Below, piece by piece: positions 19,509 through 28,821 of a DNA stretch of 64,000 bases. Source of the stretch: Candidatus Cloacimonetes bacterium HGW-Cloacimonetes-2 (GTDB lineage Bacteria; Cloacimonadota; Cloacimonadia; Cloacimonadales; Cloacimonadaceae). The DNA is taken from contig PHBP01000005.1 of NCBI GenBank assembly GCA_002842035.1, forward strand, positions 1 through 64,000. Direction: 5' to 3'. The notes under the pieces are model-generated. The model saw only the letters and a list, made by a program, of their open reading frames with translations, made no database searches and was not told where the DNA came from. Position 1 is the first letter of the stretch; each line of letters starts with the position of its first letter. Position numbers and translations under genes: made by a program.

Positions 19509-20583
19509 ACTTATCAGCCTGGTAATCACCCTCTTAATACTCGGCTTTACACTCTCCGCCGAGACTTTTCCCGTGCCCAGGGGCGATTTTGCTCCTCGCA
19601 ACTACACCGCAATGCGTCCCATTGATGAGATCGTGATCGATGGCAACCTGACTGAGTCGAGCTGGCAAGCAGCCGCCTGGACTGAGGACTTTGTGGATAT
19701 CGAAGGCGATCTGAAGCCACAGCCCTTTCACCGCACCAGAGTCAAGATGCTCTGGGATTCTTCCTACCTCTATTTTGGCGCGGTAATGCAGGAGCCTCAT
19801 ATCTGGGCAAAGCTCACCGAGCGCGATGCCGTTATCTTCCACGACAACGATTTTGAGATCTTTCTCGATCCTGATGGTGACACTCACGACTATTACGAAC
19901 TGGAGCTCAACGCTCTGGGCACGCTCTGGGATCTGCTCCTTATCAAGCCCTACAGGGATCGTGGGCAGGTGGCAGTAAATGCATGGGATATCAGATCGAT
20001 AGACTATGCCATCGGTATCGAGGGAAGCCTCAATGATCCATCCGATACGGACAGCCTCTGGTGCGTAGAACTAAAGCTCCCTCTATCAGTAATCTCCGAA
20101 CTTGCCAATATGCCTGTACCACCAAGGGATGGAGACTTTTGGCGCCTGAATTTCTCACGTGTGCAGTGGGATACCGATATCGTGGATGGTGAATATCGGA
20201 AGATTCCCGGCAAGCCTGAGTATAACTGGGTCTGGAGCCCTCAGGGTTTGATCGCGATGCACTATCCGGAGCGCTGGGCTTACCTCTTCTTTTCGGATCG
20301 TCCGGTGGGTAGCTATCCCGTCTCTTTCCAGATTCCTGCCCGGGAGGGAGTGCGGGAAGCTCTACGCCAGATCTATTATCTACAGAAACAATACTTTATG
20401 GATAATGGACGCTATGCCCGCAGCCTGCGTAGTTTGGGAGCAAAGCCGATTTATTGGCAGGGCAAAAAGCTCCGTCTGCGCTATGAAAGAACCAGTGCAG
20501 GCTATCTGATCACCAGCCCGGTAGCACCGGAGCTGCCCTCCTACCACATCCGCGAGGATGGAAAGATCTGGACTGCAAAGTAG
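19498..20583 (+). CDS. Secreted CBM9-like carbohydrate-binding protein
   Basis: A 361-residue exported protein with a signal peptide (about 1-21) and a carbohydrate-binding family 9-like beta-sandwich (about 38-265: IDGNLTESSWQ near its start, YFGAVMQEPHIWA, DNDFEIFLDPDGDTHDYYELE). These domains bind reducing ends of sugars. The last 90 residues contain REALRQIYYLQKQYFMDNG and RYARSLRSLG, like the globular part of pseudopilins (residues about 280-360), an unusual partner. The gene overlaps GH130 by 11 bases and ends the operon. It may present glycan to the importer; this is inference. No catalytic motif was seen. Confidence 0.8.
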   Translation: MQIRLISLVITLLILGFTLSAETFPVPRGDFAPRNYTAMRPIDEIVIDGNLTESSWQAAAWTEDFVDIEGDLKPQPFHRTRVKMLWDSSYLYFGAVMQEPHIWAKLTERDAVIFHDNDFEIFLDPDGDTHDYYELELNALGTLWDLLLIKPYRDRGQVAVNAWDIRSIDYAIGIEGSLNDPSDTDSLWCVELKLPLSVISELANMPVPPRDGDFWRLNFSRVQWDTDIVDGEYRKIPGKPEYNWVWSPQGLIAMHYPERWAYLFFSDRPVGSYPVSFQIPAREGVREALRQIYYLQKQYFMDNGRYARSLRSLGAKPIYWQGKKLRLRYERTSAGYLITSPVAPELPSYHIREDGKIWTAK

Positions 20584-20643
20584 ATTGACAGGATAGCCGG
20601 GACTGCGTCCCTTTGAGTTAGAAGTTAGCAGTTAGATAGTTGG

Positions 20644-20747
20644 AGCTGCGCATAGTTCGAACCTTTCACCAAACTCCCCCCCCTCCGTCATTCCTGCGAA
20701 CGAATCGACAAAGCGCCAGCTTTGATGAGTCGTGTAGGCAGGAATCC
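20644..20747 (+). repeat. 104-bp intergenic element, copy at 20.6 kb
   Basis: A segment running from AGCTGCGCATAGTTCG to GGCAGGAATCC that recurs nearly identically, inverted, at 42457-42560. It contains an ATTCCTGC/GCAGGAAT inverted pair around an inner CAAAGC/GCTTTG hairpin, and a run of eight C (nine G in the other copy). No coding potential was seen. Together with the 11-mer array that follows, it fills the 440-base gap after the glycan operon. Confidence 0.85.
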
Positions 20748-20821
20748 ATTAAATCAAACTGCGCGTAGCGCCAAGCGCTTTCTCTGTGGTAAATACCCCT
20801 CCTTTACTACTTATTAAATCC

Positions 20822-20912
20822 TCCCCTTTTGAAACCACCGGCAAATCACTCGCACTGCTCTGGAGATCCCCTAGTCGCCACTAGGGGATCACTAGGGGAT
20901 CACTAGGGGATC
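20822..20912. repeat. 11-mer array, copy 2
   Basis: The conserved flank (CCCCTTTTGAAACCACC) leads to GATCCCCTAGT (20865-20875), CGCC, then three perfect ACTAGGGGATC units (20880-20912). The inverted unit and first direct unit form a perfect 11-base-pair stem with a CGCC loop. At one stem position this copy has A-T where copy 5 (same orientation) has T-A. Confidence 0.9.
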
Positions 20913-21022
20913 ACCAAAGGATCCAAGCAGGAGCGAAAAGGCGAGCTCTTTCACAGAAAAGTATCTTGACTGAATTATCCCGCCTGATAGAGAGATATCA
21001 GGAACTATTAGGAGATATGGAA

Positions 21023-21466
21023 ATGACTACTAATGAAGATATTAAGCTCGTTTCACCCTGTGGTATCTACTGCGGAGATTGTGCTGTTTACAGGGTCAAG
21101 GACAATCCCGCATTGATTCCTGCACTGCTGTCCAATGGGCTTACCGAAGACCAATTCCCCTGCCCCGGCTGCCGTGCTGTGGAAGGTATGTGCCCCCATC
21201 TGGAGGGAAGGTGCGAAAACTTTATCTGCGCCACCAATCACGAGGTTCAGATGTGTTTTGAATGCGGTGAATTCCCCTGCGAAAAGCTGCATCCTGCGGC
21301 GGATCGGGCAAACTCCCTGCCTCATAATATGAAGATGTATTCCCAGTGCTATATCAAGCGGTACGGTGTGAAAGCCTGGATCGAGCATCTGCCCCAGATC
21401 AAGCTGCGCTATTTCACGGGCAAGATATCCTTCGGAAAGGGACCACAACTACCCGGCGAAGATTGA
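21023..21466 (+). CDS. DUF3795-type cysteine-rich protein
   Basis: A 147-residue protein of unknown function with the DUF3795 cysteine pattern: CGIYCGDC at the start, then CPGC, C.....C, and CFECGEFPC in the middle, suggesting zinc or iron-sulfur binding. The ATG at 21023 is chosen because AGGAG at 21010-21014 lies eight bases before it; an in-frame TTG at 20966 has no ribosome site. It stands alone between repeats and the SatP-like gene. No partner gives a clue to its role. Confidence 0.75.
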   Translation: MTTNEDIKLVSPCGIYCGDCAVYRVKDNPALIPALLSNGLTEDQFPCPGCRAVEGMCPHLEGRCENFICATNHEVQMCFECGEFPCEKLHPAADRANSLPHNMKMYSQCYIKRYGVKAWIEHLPQIKLRYFTGKISFGKGPQLPGED

Positions 21467-21685
21467 TCCCGTCGGTTTAGTACCATTTTTTTCTGACCGG
21501 CTTGCCCGGTAAAGCTGCTTTGTTTGCTCTGCCGAATAAGCCGGTCTTTCCTTATCACAACTCCCCCGCGACCCATACTCGAAATGCATATTGACAAAAT
21601 TCCCGCTCCAAATGGCTTGGAGCAAGCTCGGGCGTTGAAACTATTATGGCTCTTAGTCTTGAATCTGATAAATGGAGAACGGAAA

Positions 21686-22255
21686 ATGAATACTCAGAAG
21701 AACGCTAATCCCGCAGTTGTGGGACTTGCCGGATTTTCGCTTACTACCCTGGTGCTGCAATTTCACAATGTCGGATGGTGCGGATTGGGTCCTGTAATCG
21801 CCCTGGGATTGATCTTTGGCGGTTTGGCGCAGTTGATCGCTGGCTTTCAAGAGCAGAAGATGGGAAACAACTTTGGTTATTGCGCCTTTGTGTCATACGG
21901 CAGTTTTTGGATCGGACTGGCGATCATAATGCTCTTTAATCATTTCAAAGTCTTCCCCTCGAGCGCTACCGACGTAGGCTGGTATCTCTTTGCCTGGATG
22001 ATCTATACGCTCGGGATGTGGATAGCCTCAATGCGCATTCATACGATGATGTCGATCACTTTTCTCACGCTCTTGATCGGTTTCTTCCTGCTCGTTTTGG
22101 GGCATTTCGTCCATCCTGTCTGGAATATTGTAGCCGGATACGAGCTGATGCTTTGCGCAGGTTGTGCGATGTATATGATGTTTGCCATTATCATCAATGA
22201 CCAGGCGGGAAAAACAGTGCTTCCTTTGGGAAAAGCCTGGATAAAGAGTGCATAA
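21686..22255 (+). CDS. satP: SatP-like acetate/succinate transporter (GPR1/FUN34/YaaH)
   Basis: Inner-membrane channel-like transporter for acetate or succinate. The 189-residue product has about six hydrophobic helices, the family N-terminal motif NPAVVGLAGF (family: NPAPLGL), and GGLAQLIAGFQE followed by GNNFGYCAFVSYGSFW. The start at 21686 follows GGAG at 21674-21677; the longer in-frame extension upstream is not membrane-like. A seven-base-pair hairpin (21605-21611 with 21617-21623) lies in the 219-base gap before it, with no T tract. Acetate handling fits a fermentative or syntrophic lifestyle (inference). Confidence 0.9.
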   Translation: MNTQKNANPAVVGLAGFSLTTLVLQFHNVGWCGLGPVIALGLIFGGLAQLIAGFQEQKMGNNFGYCAFVSYGSFWIGLAIIMLFNHFKVFPSSATDVGWYLFAWMIYTLGMWIASMRIHTMMSITFLTLLIGFFLLVLGHFVHPVWNIVAGYELMLCAGCAMYMMFAIIINDQAGKTVLPLGKAWIKSA

Positions 22256-22308
22256 GAGCTGTTTTTTGGCCGGAAAAGGACTTGCGATTGAAAAAAATCA
22301 CTTTGCAC

Positions 22309-22336
22309 TTGACAGAAAATCGGCTATCTTGATATT
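22309..22336 (+). promoter_or_regulatory. groEL promoter
   Basis: TTGACA at 22309-22314, a 16-base spacer, and GATATT at 22331-22336. The -10 box touches the CIRCE operator at 22335-22361, so repressor binding would block RNA polymerase. Confidence 0.7.
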
Positions 22337-22361
22337 AGCACTCAAAACCTATGACTGCTAA
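22335..22361. promoter_or_regulatory. CIRCE operator upstream of groEL
   Basis: TTAGCACTC, nine bases, GACTGCTAA. The left half is the exact CIRCE consensus; the right half differs by one base (GACTGCTAA for GAGTGCTAA) and is identical to that before clpB. Known role: binding site of the heat-shock repressor HrcA. Confidence 0.92.
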
Positions 22362-22403
22362 TTACTAATTATTGAAAAACTAAAATTATGAAACTGGAGG
22401 TAG

Positions 22404-24038
<1,635 letters not shown>

Positions 24039-24062
24039 TCCATTCCTGAAAACCAATAGATC

Positions 24063-24098
24063 GAAACCGCGAAGTTTCGGCTTCGCGGTTTCTATTTT
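24063..24098 (+). terminator. Intrinsic terminator after groEL
   Basis: A perfect 12-base-pair stem (24063-24074 with 24081-24092) and a six-base loop, followed by TATTTT. Confidence 0.93.
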
Positions 24099-24169
24099 CT
24101 GTACGCCAGAGGATTATTCCCAAGCAAGCGTAATGCACTATCAGTAGTAGGTTTACTCTACCTTATACC

Positions 24170-24198
24170 TTGACTATTAGTGTAAGAATATTCATATA
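24170..24198 (+). promoter_or_regulatory. Candidate promoter of the OmpA-like gene
   Basis: TTGACT at 24170-24175, 17-base spacer, CATATA at 24193-24198, giving a leader of about 70 bases. Confidence 0.5.
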
Positions 24199-24275
24199 AA
24201 CAAATAAATGTTTTGCTTATTGGACTGAATCAATTATGCTTTACTGCAGAATGATAAATCTAAGGAGTAATAACA

Positions 24276-25262
24276 ATGAAACAGATCACCCTTATTGCCG
24301 TTATTGTGTTGATTCTGGGCTGGGGCGGACTGAACGCCATTCAGCATACGATCGGTCTCAGAGGCGGCGCCAGCTATCCTTTCGCAGATAGAGACGATGA
24401 GAACAATTTGAATCTAATGGGCGGGCTCACCTATGAAGCATGGCTCAAAGACTATCTGAGCCTGGGCATCGACCCTTACTATACAAAGCTTTCCGGAGAA
24501 GGCAGCAACGTTGAATACGACAAGACCGTGATTGGTGGCGATCTGAACGTGAAGTATCGTCCCATATCACCGACTCTGAGCTTGAACTTCCGTGATTCCT
24601 GGGTAAAGAGAATCTCTCCCTTTGTCAATCTGGGACTCGGCATCAGCCATTATGACAACGCTGCAGGCGACGGAAAGATCAATATCTCCGCTCCCAGTGC
24701 CGGGCTTGGCGCATCCATCCAGACTAGAAGCAATATCAACTTTGATCTGGGCGTCAAGTGGGTGCACGTCCTGGATGACAAGCTTGATAACTTTGAAGCA
24801 AACGACTTTAACGATCATTATCTGATGCCTTACCTGGGAATAGGTTTTACCTTCCCCAAGAAAGCAGAAGAAAGCACCGGAGATCCTTTCTCTACGCTGC
24901 TGCGTGACCGGATCAGTATGACCCAAAACTTCACCCTTAGAGGAGTGCAGTTTGAAAGCGGCAGTGCCGAGCTTACTCCCAATGCCAAGGTGCTCCTGAA
25001 CGACGTGGTGGCGGAGCTCAAAGCCAATCCCAATGTCAAGATCGAGATTCAGGGACACACAGACAACACCGGAACAGAAGAGCTCAATAACAGGCTGTCT
25101 CTGGAGAGAGCCAATAGCGTAAAGAGCTATCTGGTTGCAGCAGGCATCGAGGCAAACCGCCTCAGAACCAGTGGCTGGGGCTTCAGACGCCCGATCGATA
25201 CCAACGACACTCCCGAGGGACGTGCCAACAACCGTCGTATCGAATTCATCATTCTCAAGTAA
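24276..25262 (+). CDS. OmpA-family outer-membrane protein
   Basis: A 328-residue protein anchoring the outer membrane to peptidoglycan. A signal peptide (about 1-21) is followed by an eight-strand-barrel-like domain (about 22-195; alternating strands such as YLSLGIDPYYTKL and FVNLGLGISHYD) and a C-terminal OmpA/MotB domain (about 215-328) with the peptidoglycan-binding pattern EIQGHTDNTGTEELNNRLS, then RLRTSGWG and NNRRIEF. AAGGAG lies upstream of the ATG. The gene is flanked by its own promoter candidate and a terminator, so it is a single unit. Confidence 0.92.
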   Translation: MKQITLIAVIVLILGWGGLNAIQHTIGLRGGASYPFADRDDENNLNLMGGLTYEAWLKDYLSLGIDPYYTKLSGEGSNVEYDKTVIGGDLNVKYRPISPTLSLNFRDSWVKRISPFVNLGLGISHYDNAAGDGKINISAPSAGLGASIQTRSNINFDLGVKWVHVLDDKLDNFEANDFNDHYLMPYLGIGFTFPKKAEESTGDPFSTLLRDRISMTQNFTLRGVQFESGSAELTPNAKVLLNDVVAELKANPNVKIEIQGHTDNTGTEELNNRLSLERANSVKSYLVAAGIEANRLRTSGWGFRRPIDTNDTPEGRANNRRIEFIILK

Positions 25263-25280
25263 CTATCCTGATAGCTATGT

Positions 25281-25311
25281 AAAGCTCCCTTCACCGGGAG
25301 CTTTCGCTTTT
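25281..25311 (+). terminator. Intrinsic terminator after the OmpA-like gene
   Basis: A perfect nine-base-pair stem AAAGCTCCC/GGGAGCTTT (25281-25289, 25296-25304), six-base loop, then CGCTTTT. Confidence 0.88.
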
Positions 25312-25434
25312 AGACAGAGGCTTTCTGTAGGCGGGATGAGCTCTTACTGCCAGCTTGCCCGATCCTCAAAGAAAAGCTTTACAAAATAAGCACGGTGCAA
25401 AAGATAGTGATTATCAAAAATGAGGTGAAGTTCG

Positions 25435-25917
25435 ATGGATATCATCCTTGAACAACTAAGCTTTCCGGCAGACTGTAACGTGATTTTAGGTCAAAGTCAC
25501 TTCATCAAAACAGTCGAAGATCTCTACGAGATTATGGTCAACAGCGTCCCCGGCGTAAAGTTTGGACTGGCATTCTGCGAGGCATCCGGGCCCTGCCTGG
25601 TGCGCAAAGACGGCACAGAGAACGATCTGATCGAGATTGCTGTCGAGAATATGCTGCGACTGGGGGCAGGACACAGCTTCCTGATCATCATGCGCGGAGC
25701 CTTCCCGATCAACTTCCTCCCTGCGATCAAAGCCTGCCGGGAAGTCGTAAACATCTTCTGCGCCACCGCCAATCCAGTGCAAGTCATCCTTGCTAAAAGC
25801 GAGCAGGGAGCCGGCATCCTGGGTGTGATCGATGGCAACGGCCCTAAAGGCATAGAGCTTGATACCGATATCAGTCACCGCAAGAAATTCCTCAGGGATA
25901 TCGGATACAAACGCTGA
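25435..25917 (+). CDS. Adenosine-specific kinase family protein
   Basis: A 160-residue protein matching the family named after an archaeal adenosine-specific kinase (PF04008, from memory). It shows the conserved run [28 protein letters not shown], a GAGH motif near residue 80, [27 protein letters not shown] and GILGVIDG. It is full length and cytoplasmic. Its stop overlaps the thpR start, beginning a packed run with thpR, recA and recX. The in vivo role of the family in bacteria is not well established; a nucleoside phosphorylation or binding role is only what the name suggests. Confidence 0.85.
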   Translation: MDIILEQLSFPADCNVILGQSHFIKTVEDLYEIMVNSVPGVKFGLAFCEASGPCLVRKDGTENDLIEIAVENMLRLGAGHSFLIIMRGAFPINFLPAIKACREVVNIFCATANPVQVILAKSEQGAGILGVIDGNGPKGIELDTDISHRKKFLRDIGYKR

Positions 25918-26471
25918 TGTCAGTGCGTGCCTTTATTGCTCTGGAACTAGCTCCCAGCCTCTATGAGAGCCTGAACACACAGCTCTCTGAATGGAAACAG
26001 AGCTACCCGGACGGCATCAACTGGGTCAGACCGGAAAACCTGCATCTCACGGTGCTCTTTCTGGGCGATGTGGAAGAGGTGATCATCCCCGAACTGCGCG
26101 ATGCCCTCAAGCTCCAATGCCGCAATATCCGGCCCTTTATGCTGGGTATGAACGGCTTTGAGCTCTTCCCACCCAAACAGATCAGGATGATCTGGGCGCA
26201 ACTGAGAGCCGAGACCAGCGAGCTGGCAAAGTTTAACCGCAGACTGCTCTTTGAAACGATCAACCTCGGCCTCAATCCCGATCCCAAGGAACTGAGACTG
26301 CATATCACCATGGGACGCATAAAAACCCCTCAGAGCTCCGCTATGCAGCGATCCATCCTCGAGACGTCCCTGCATACCGACCTGCTGCCTTTTGACACTC
26401 TGAGCCTCTATAAGAGCGTTTTACAGCCTCAGGGACCACAATATACACTGCTCGAACAGATTAAATTATAA
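25917..26471 (+). CDS. thpR: RNA 2',3'-cyclic phosphodiesterase (LigT/ThpR)
   Basis: Member of the 2H phosphoesterase family, which opens 2',3'-cyclic phosphates at RNA ends. The 184-residue product carries the two HxTx catalytic motifs, HLTV (H43, T45) and HITM (H129, T131). Start and previous stop share one base (TGATG). It sits 12 bases before recA, an arrangement seen in several bacteria. Confidence 0.92.
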   Translation: MSVRAFIALELAPSLYESLNTQLSEWKQSYPDGINWVRPENLHLTVLFLGDVEEVIIPELRDALKLQCRNIRPFMLGMNGFELFPPKQIRMIWAQLRAETSELAKFNRRLLFETINLGLNPDPKELRLHITMGRIKTPQSSAMQRSILETSLHTDLLPFDTLSLYKSVLQPQGPQYTLLEQIKL

Positions 26472-26483
26472 ATGGAGAAAAAT

Positions 26484-27533
26484 ATGGACAAAGCCAAGAA
26501 CGCAGCTCTGACCAGCGCTATCAGCCAGCTCGAGAAGAAGTTCGGGACAGGCACAGTAATGCGCTTGGGAGACAAACCCAAAGCCGAGACTGATGTCATA
26601 CCGACCGGCGCCTTCAATCTGGATATCGCCCTCGGCATCGGCGGAATCCCCAAGGGTCGTATCATCGAAGTTTACGGAGCAGAAGCTTCCGGTAAGACCA
26701 CGCTTGCCCTGCACATCGCCGCAGAATGCCAAAAGCTGGGCGGAACGGTTGCCTTTATCGATGCCGAACACGCTCTGGACACACATTATGCAAAGCGCTT
26801 GGGAGTAAAGACCGAAGACCTCTTTTTGTCTCAACCGGATGGCGGAGAGCAAGCTCTGGAGATCACAGAGACTCTCGTCCGCAGCTCCGCGGTCGATCTG
26901 ATCATCATAGATTCTGTGGCAGCGCTGGTTCCCAAAGCCGAAATCGAAGGCAGTATGGGCGATAGCCACGTAGGTCTGCACGCCCGCCTGATGTCCCAAG
27001 CTTTGCGCAAACTCACCGCAATCGTCTCAAAGTCAAATACCGCAGTCCTTTTCATCAATCAGACACGTATGAAGATCGGCGTCCCCGCCTTTGTCAATCC
27101 GGAGACCACGACCGGTGGTATGGCGCTGAAATTCTACTCCTCGCTGCGTATGGAAGTCCGCTTTGCCGGGGCCATCAAAGACCCCTCCAAAGAAGGCGTT
27201 CTGGGTGCCAAAACCAAAGTCAAGATCGTCAAAAACAAGTTCGCACCGCCTTTCAAGACAGTCGAATTCCCCATCATCTTTGGCGAAGGTATCTCACAGC
27301 TCGATATCATTCTCGATATGGCTGTAAACCTTGATATAATCAAGAAAAGCGGCTCCTGGTTCTCCTATGGTGAGACCAGATTGGGCCAAGGCGCAGACAA
27401 GACCAAAATCTATCTCAAAGAAAATCAGGATCTCCTTACAGAGATCAGAGATACGCTGATCAAACAGGTCAGCCCCGAAGTGATAGACAAGATCGCCGAG
27501 AATGAGCCTGCTGAGGATCTCGACCAGGACTGA
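26484..27533 (+). CDS. recA: RecA recombinase
   Basis: ATP-dependent strand-exchange protein for homologous recombination and SOS signalling. The 349-residue product has Walker A GAEASGKT (65-72; the consensus is GPESSGKT), FIDAEHALD, the LLIIDS-type Walker B ([11 protein letters not shown]), the loops [10 protein letters not shown] and [10 protein letters not shown], and an acidic C-terminus. The ATG at 26484 is preferred since GGAGAA at 26474-26479 serves it; an ATG at 26472 would add four residues. It overlaps recX by 32 bases. No clear LexA box was recognised upstream. Confidence 0.98.
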   Translation: MDKAKNAALTSAISQLEKKFGTGTVMRLGDKPKAETDVIPTGAFNLDIALGIGGIPKGRIIEVYGAEASGKTTLALHIAAECQKLGGTVAFIDAEHALDTHYAKRLGVKTEDLFLSQPDGGEQALEITETLVRSSAVDLIIIDSVAALVPKAEIEGSMGDSHVGLHARLMSQALRKLTAIVSKSNTAVLFINQTRMKIGVPAFVNPETTTGGMALKFYSSLRMEVRFAGAIKDPSKEGVLGAKTKVKIVKNKFAPPFKTVEFPIIFGEGISQLDIILDMAVNLDIIKKSGSWFSYGETRLGQGADKTKIYLKENQDLLTEIRDTLIKQVSPEVIDKIAENEPAEDLDQD

Positions 27534-28128
27534 AGCCCCTCGCACTGCGATCATAGAGCTTGATAAGGAAGTTTGGGGAACCCTGCCGATGCGGGTTCTC
27601 CTTCCTTTTTTAGGCTGCGAGCAAAGCGGTGAAATCTCTGATGACAGGCGTGAGGAACTGCTCGAGCTTGTCTTTGAACATCATCGCGCAGGTCTTTTTG
27701 ACTACCTGGCAAAGTCTGAACACAGCGAGTGGCAGTGCAAGCTCTTTCTAAGGCGTAAGCTTCTGCATCGCTATCTGATCGACAGGCTGATTGACGAGGC
27801 AAAAGACAAGAATTTCCTCTCAAACGACCGCTATGCCGAGATCCTGATCCGCAGCCTGGCTGAAATGGGCAAAAGCCGACGCTATATCATTTCCAAACTG
27901 CAAGTTCAGCGTATCCCCTCCACTCTCTACGAGCCCTACCTGCTGGACTATCTGCAAAGAGACGACAGCCTCGCGCGACTCGAAACCGAGGTAAAGAACA
28001 TCCTGCTGCGCTGCAGTAACTTGCCATTTATCAAACGAAAGGAAAAGGTCTTTACGACCCTGTATCGAAAGGGTTGGGAAATGGACCTGATCCGCGATGC
28101 CTGGGACAAGGCTCTTGAGCGTGAATAA
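27502..28128 (+). CDS. recX: RecX-like regulatory protein
   Basis: A 208-residue helical protein in the position of recX. RecX proteins bind RecA filaments and damp their activity. The core (about 75-205) has the expected three-helix tandem pattern, with ...[28 protein letters not shown] and [14 protein letters not shown]. The first 70 residues are variable, as in the family. It begins inside recA (32-base overlap), so translation is coupled. Confidence 0.88.
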   Translation: MSLLRISTRTEAPRTAIIELDKEVWGTLPMRVLLPFLGCEQSGEISDDRREELLELVFEHHRAGLFDYLAKSEHSEWQCKLFLRRKLLHRYLIDRLIDEAKDKNFLSNDRYAEILIRSLAEMGKSRRYIISKLQVQRIPSTLYEPYLLDYLQRDDSLARLETEVKNILLRCSNLPFIKRKEKVFTTLYRKGWEMDLIRDAWDKALERE

Positions 28129-28258
28129 GTGCTGCGCTTTGCAGGACTGAGTCCTTGCAGACAGAATTTAGCGCATCGCTTCTTTGGCAGAGATTTACTA
28201 TGCAACAGAGCTGACGATCTCTCAGAACTCTGCTTTTTCCCTGCTTCAATTCTTATGT

Positions 28259-28306
28259 GATCCCCTAGTGATCCCCTAGTGATCCCCTAGTGACGACAAG
28301 GGGATC
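28259..28306. repeat. 11-mer array, copy 3
   Basis: Three GATCCCCTAGT units (28259-28291), GACG, then inverted ACAAGGGGATC (28296-28306). Opposite orientation to copies 1 and 2; one mismatch in the potential stem. Confidence 0.9.
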
Positions 28307-28510
28307 TCCAGAGCAGTGCCAGAGTTTTGCCAGTGGTTTCAAAAGGGAAGGATTAACAAGGAGTAAAATAGTAAGGAGGGGTTTTCTTTACCACGAGAAA
28401 GCGGAGAACAGCGGAGAACAGCGCTAGGCGTAGTGGGAAAGTGATGGAGCGTGGGAGTGTGTTAGTGTGGGAGCGACATCCTGTCGCTCAGAAAAACTGT
28501 GCGTCAGGTT

Positions 28511-28584
28511 GTTTTGACTTATAATTCTGCCTTGGTATGCTCCGCTTTACTCAAATCTTTTACGGCAGAATTATGAGTTAAAAC
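28511..28584 (+). repeat. Long palindrome, TATAATTCTGCC type, copy 3
   Basis: Arms at 28511-28531 and 28564-28584 around a 32-base centre. The two arm differences are both G.U-compatible on the plus strand. Outer bases are shared with the AAACAAATGCC type; inner bases differ. Confidence 0.85.
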
Positions 28585-28625
28585 AATGCAATCAGTTTAT
28601 GCCGGGTATGATGTGACGCGCTTTC

Positions 28626-28700
28626 GTTTTAACTCAAACAAATGCCGGTGGTATTCAGGTATCTCTGATAGATTGCAGGGGCATTTGTTTAAGTCAAAAC
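28626..28700 (-). repeat. Long palindrome, AAACAAATGCC type, copy 3
   Basis: Arms at 28626-28646 and 28680-28700, 33-base centre. It is the inverse of the copy at 8503-8577, with three base changes in the centre. Arm differences are G.U-compatible on the minus strand. A GTCAAAACAGGTAG tail follows, as in the other copies. Confidence 0.85.
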
Positions 28701-28821
28701 AGGTAGCGCGCTGTGGCATATCAGTGAACAGGGATCAGAAAACAGTGAACAGAAGAGATAAATACGTAGCAACGCTCTTCGGACAGAGCGCAGCGCTAAG
28801 TTCTAACTGTCTATGTGCTAA

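Larger units (their letters stand above)
28136..28815. repeat. Composite intergenic repeat, copy 3
   Basis: The 690-base gap between convergent recX and the xanthine-dehydrogenase genes is built from repeat modules, inverted relative to copy 1. It starts with a GCAGGACTGAGTCCTTGC palindrome, also seen inverted next to the M6 protease gene at about 47.45 kb. Then come the 11-mer array, the GGAAGGATTAACAAGGAG flank, the GAGCGACA/TGTCGCTC hairpin, two long palindromes, and the GTGAACAG/GTAGCAACGC segment shared with 8.4 kb. Relative to copies 4 and 5 it lacks about 41 bases after GTGCGTCAGG, which removes the second short hairpin. Short open frames inside it are not credible genes. Confidence 0.85.

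Noticed and set aside
21591-21647. Promoter before the SatP-like gene (TTGACA at 21591, TATTAT at 21642)
   Set aside because: The two boxes are 45 bases apart and no partner box at normal spacing was found for either.
24099-24275. tRNA or small RNA gene between groEL and the OmpA-like gene
   Set aside because: No cloverleaf, T-loop motif or extra terminator was seen; only a promoter candidate.
28511-28700. CRISPR array, suggested by repeated ends and 32-34-base centres
   Set aside because: The repeated arms are inverted, not direct, only one or two occur per site, and no cas gene is nearby.
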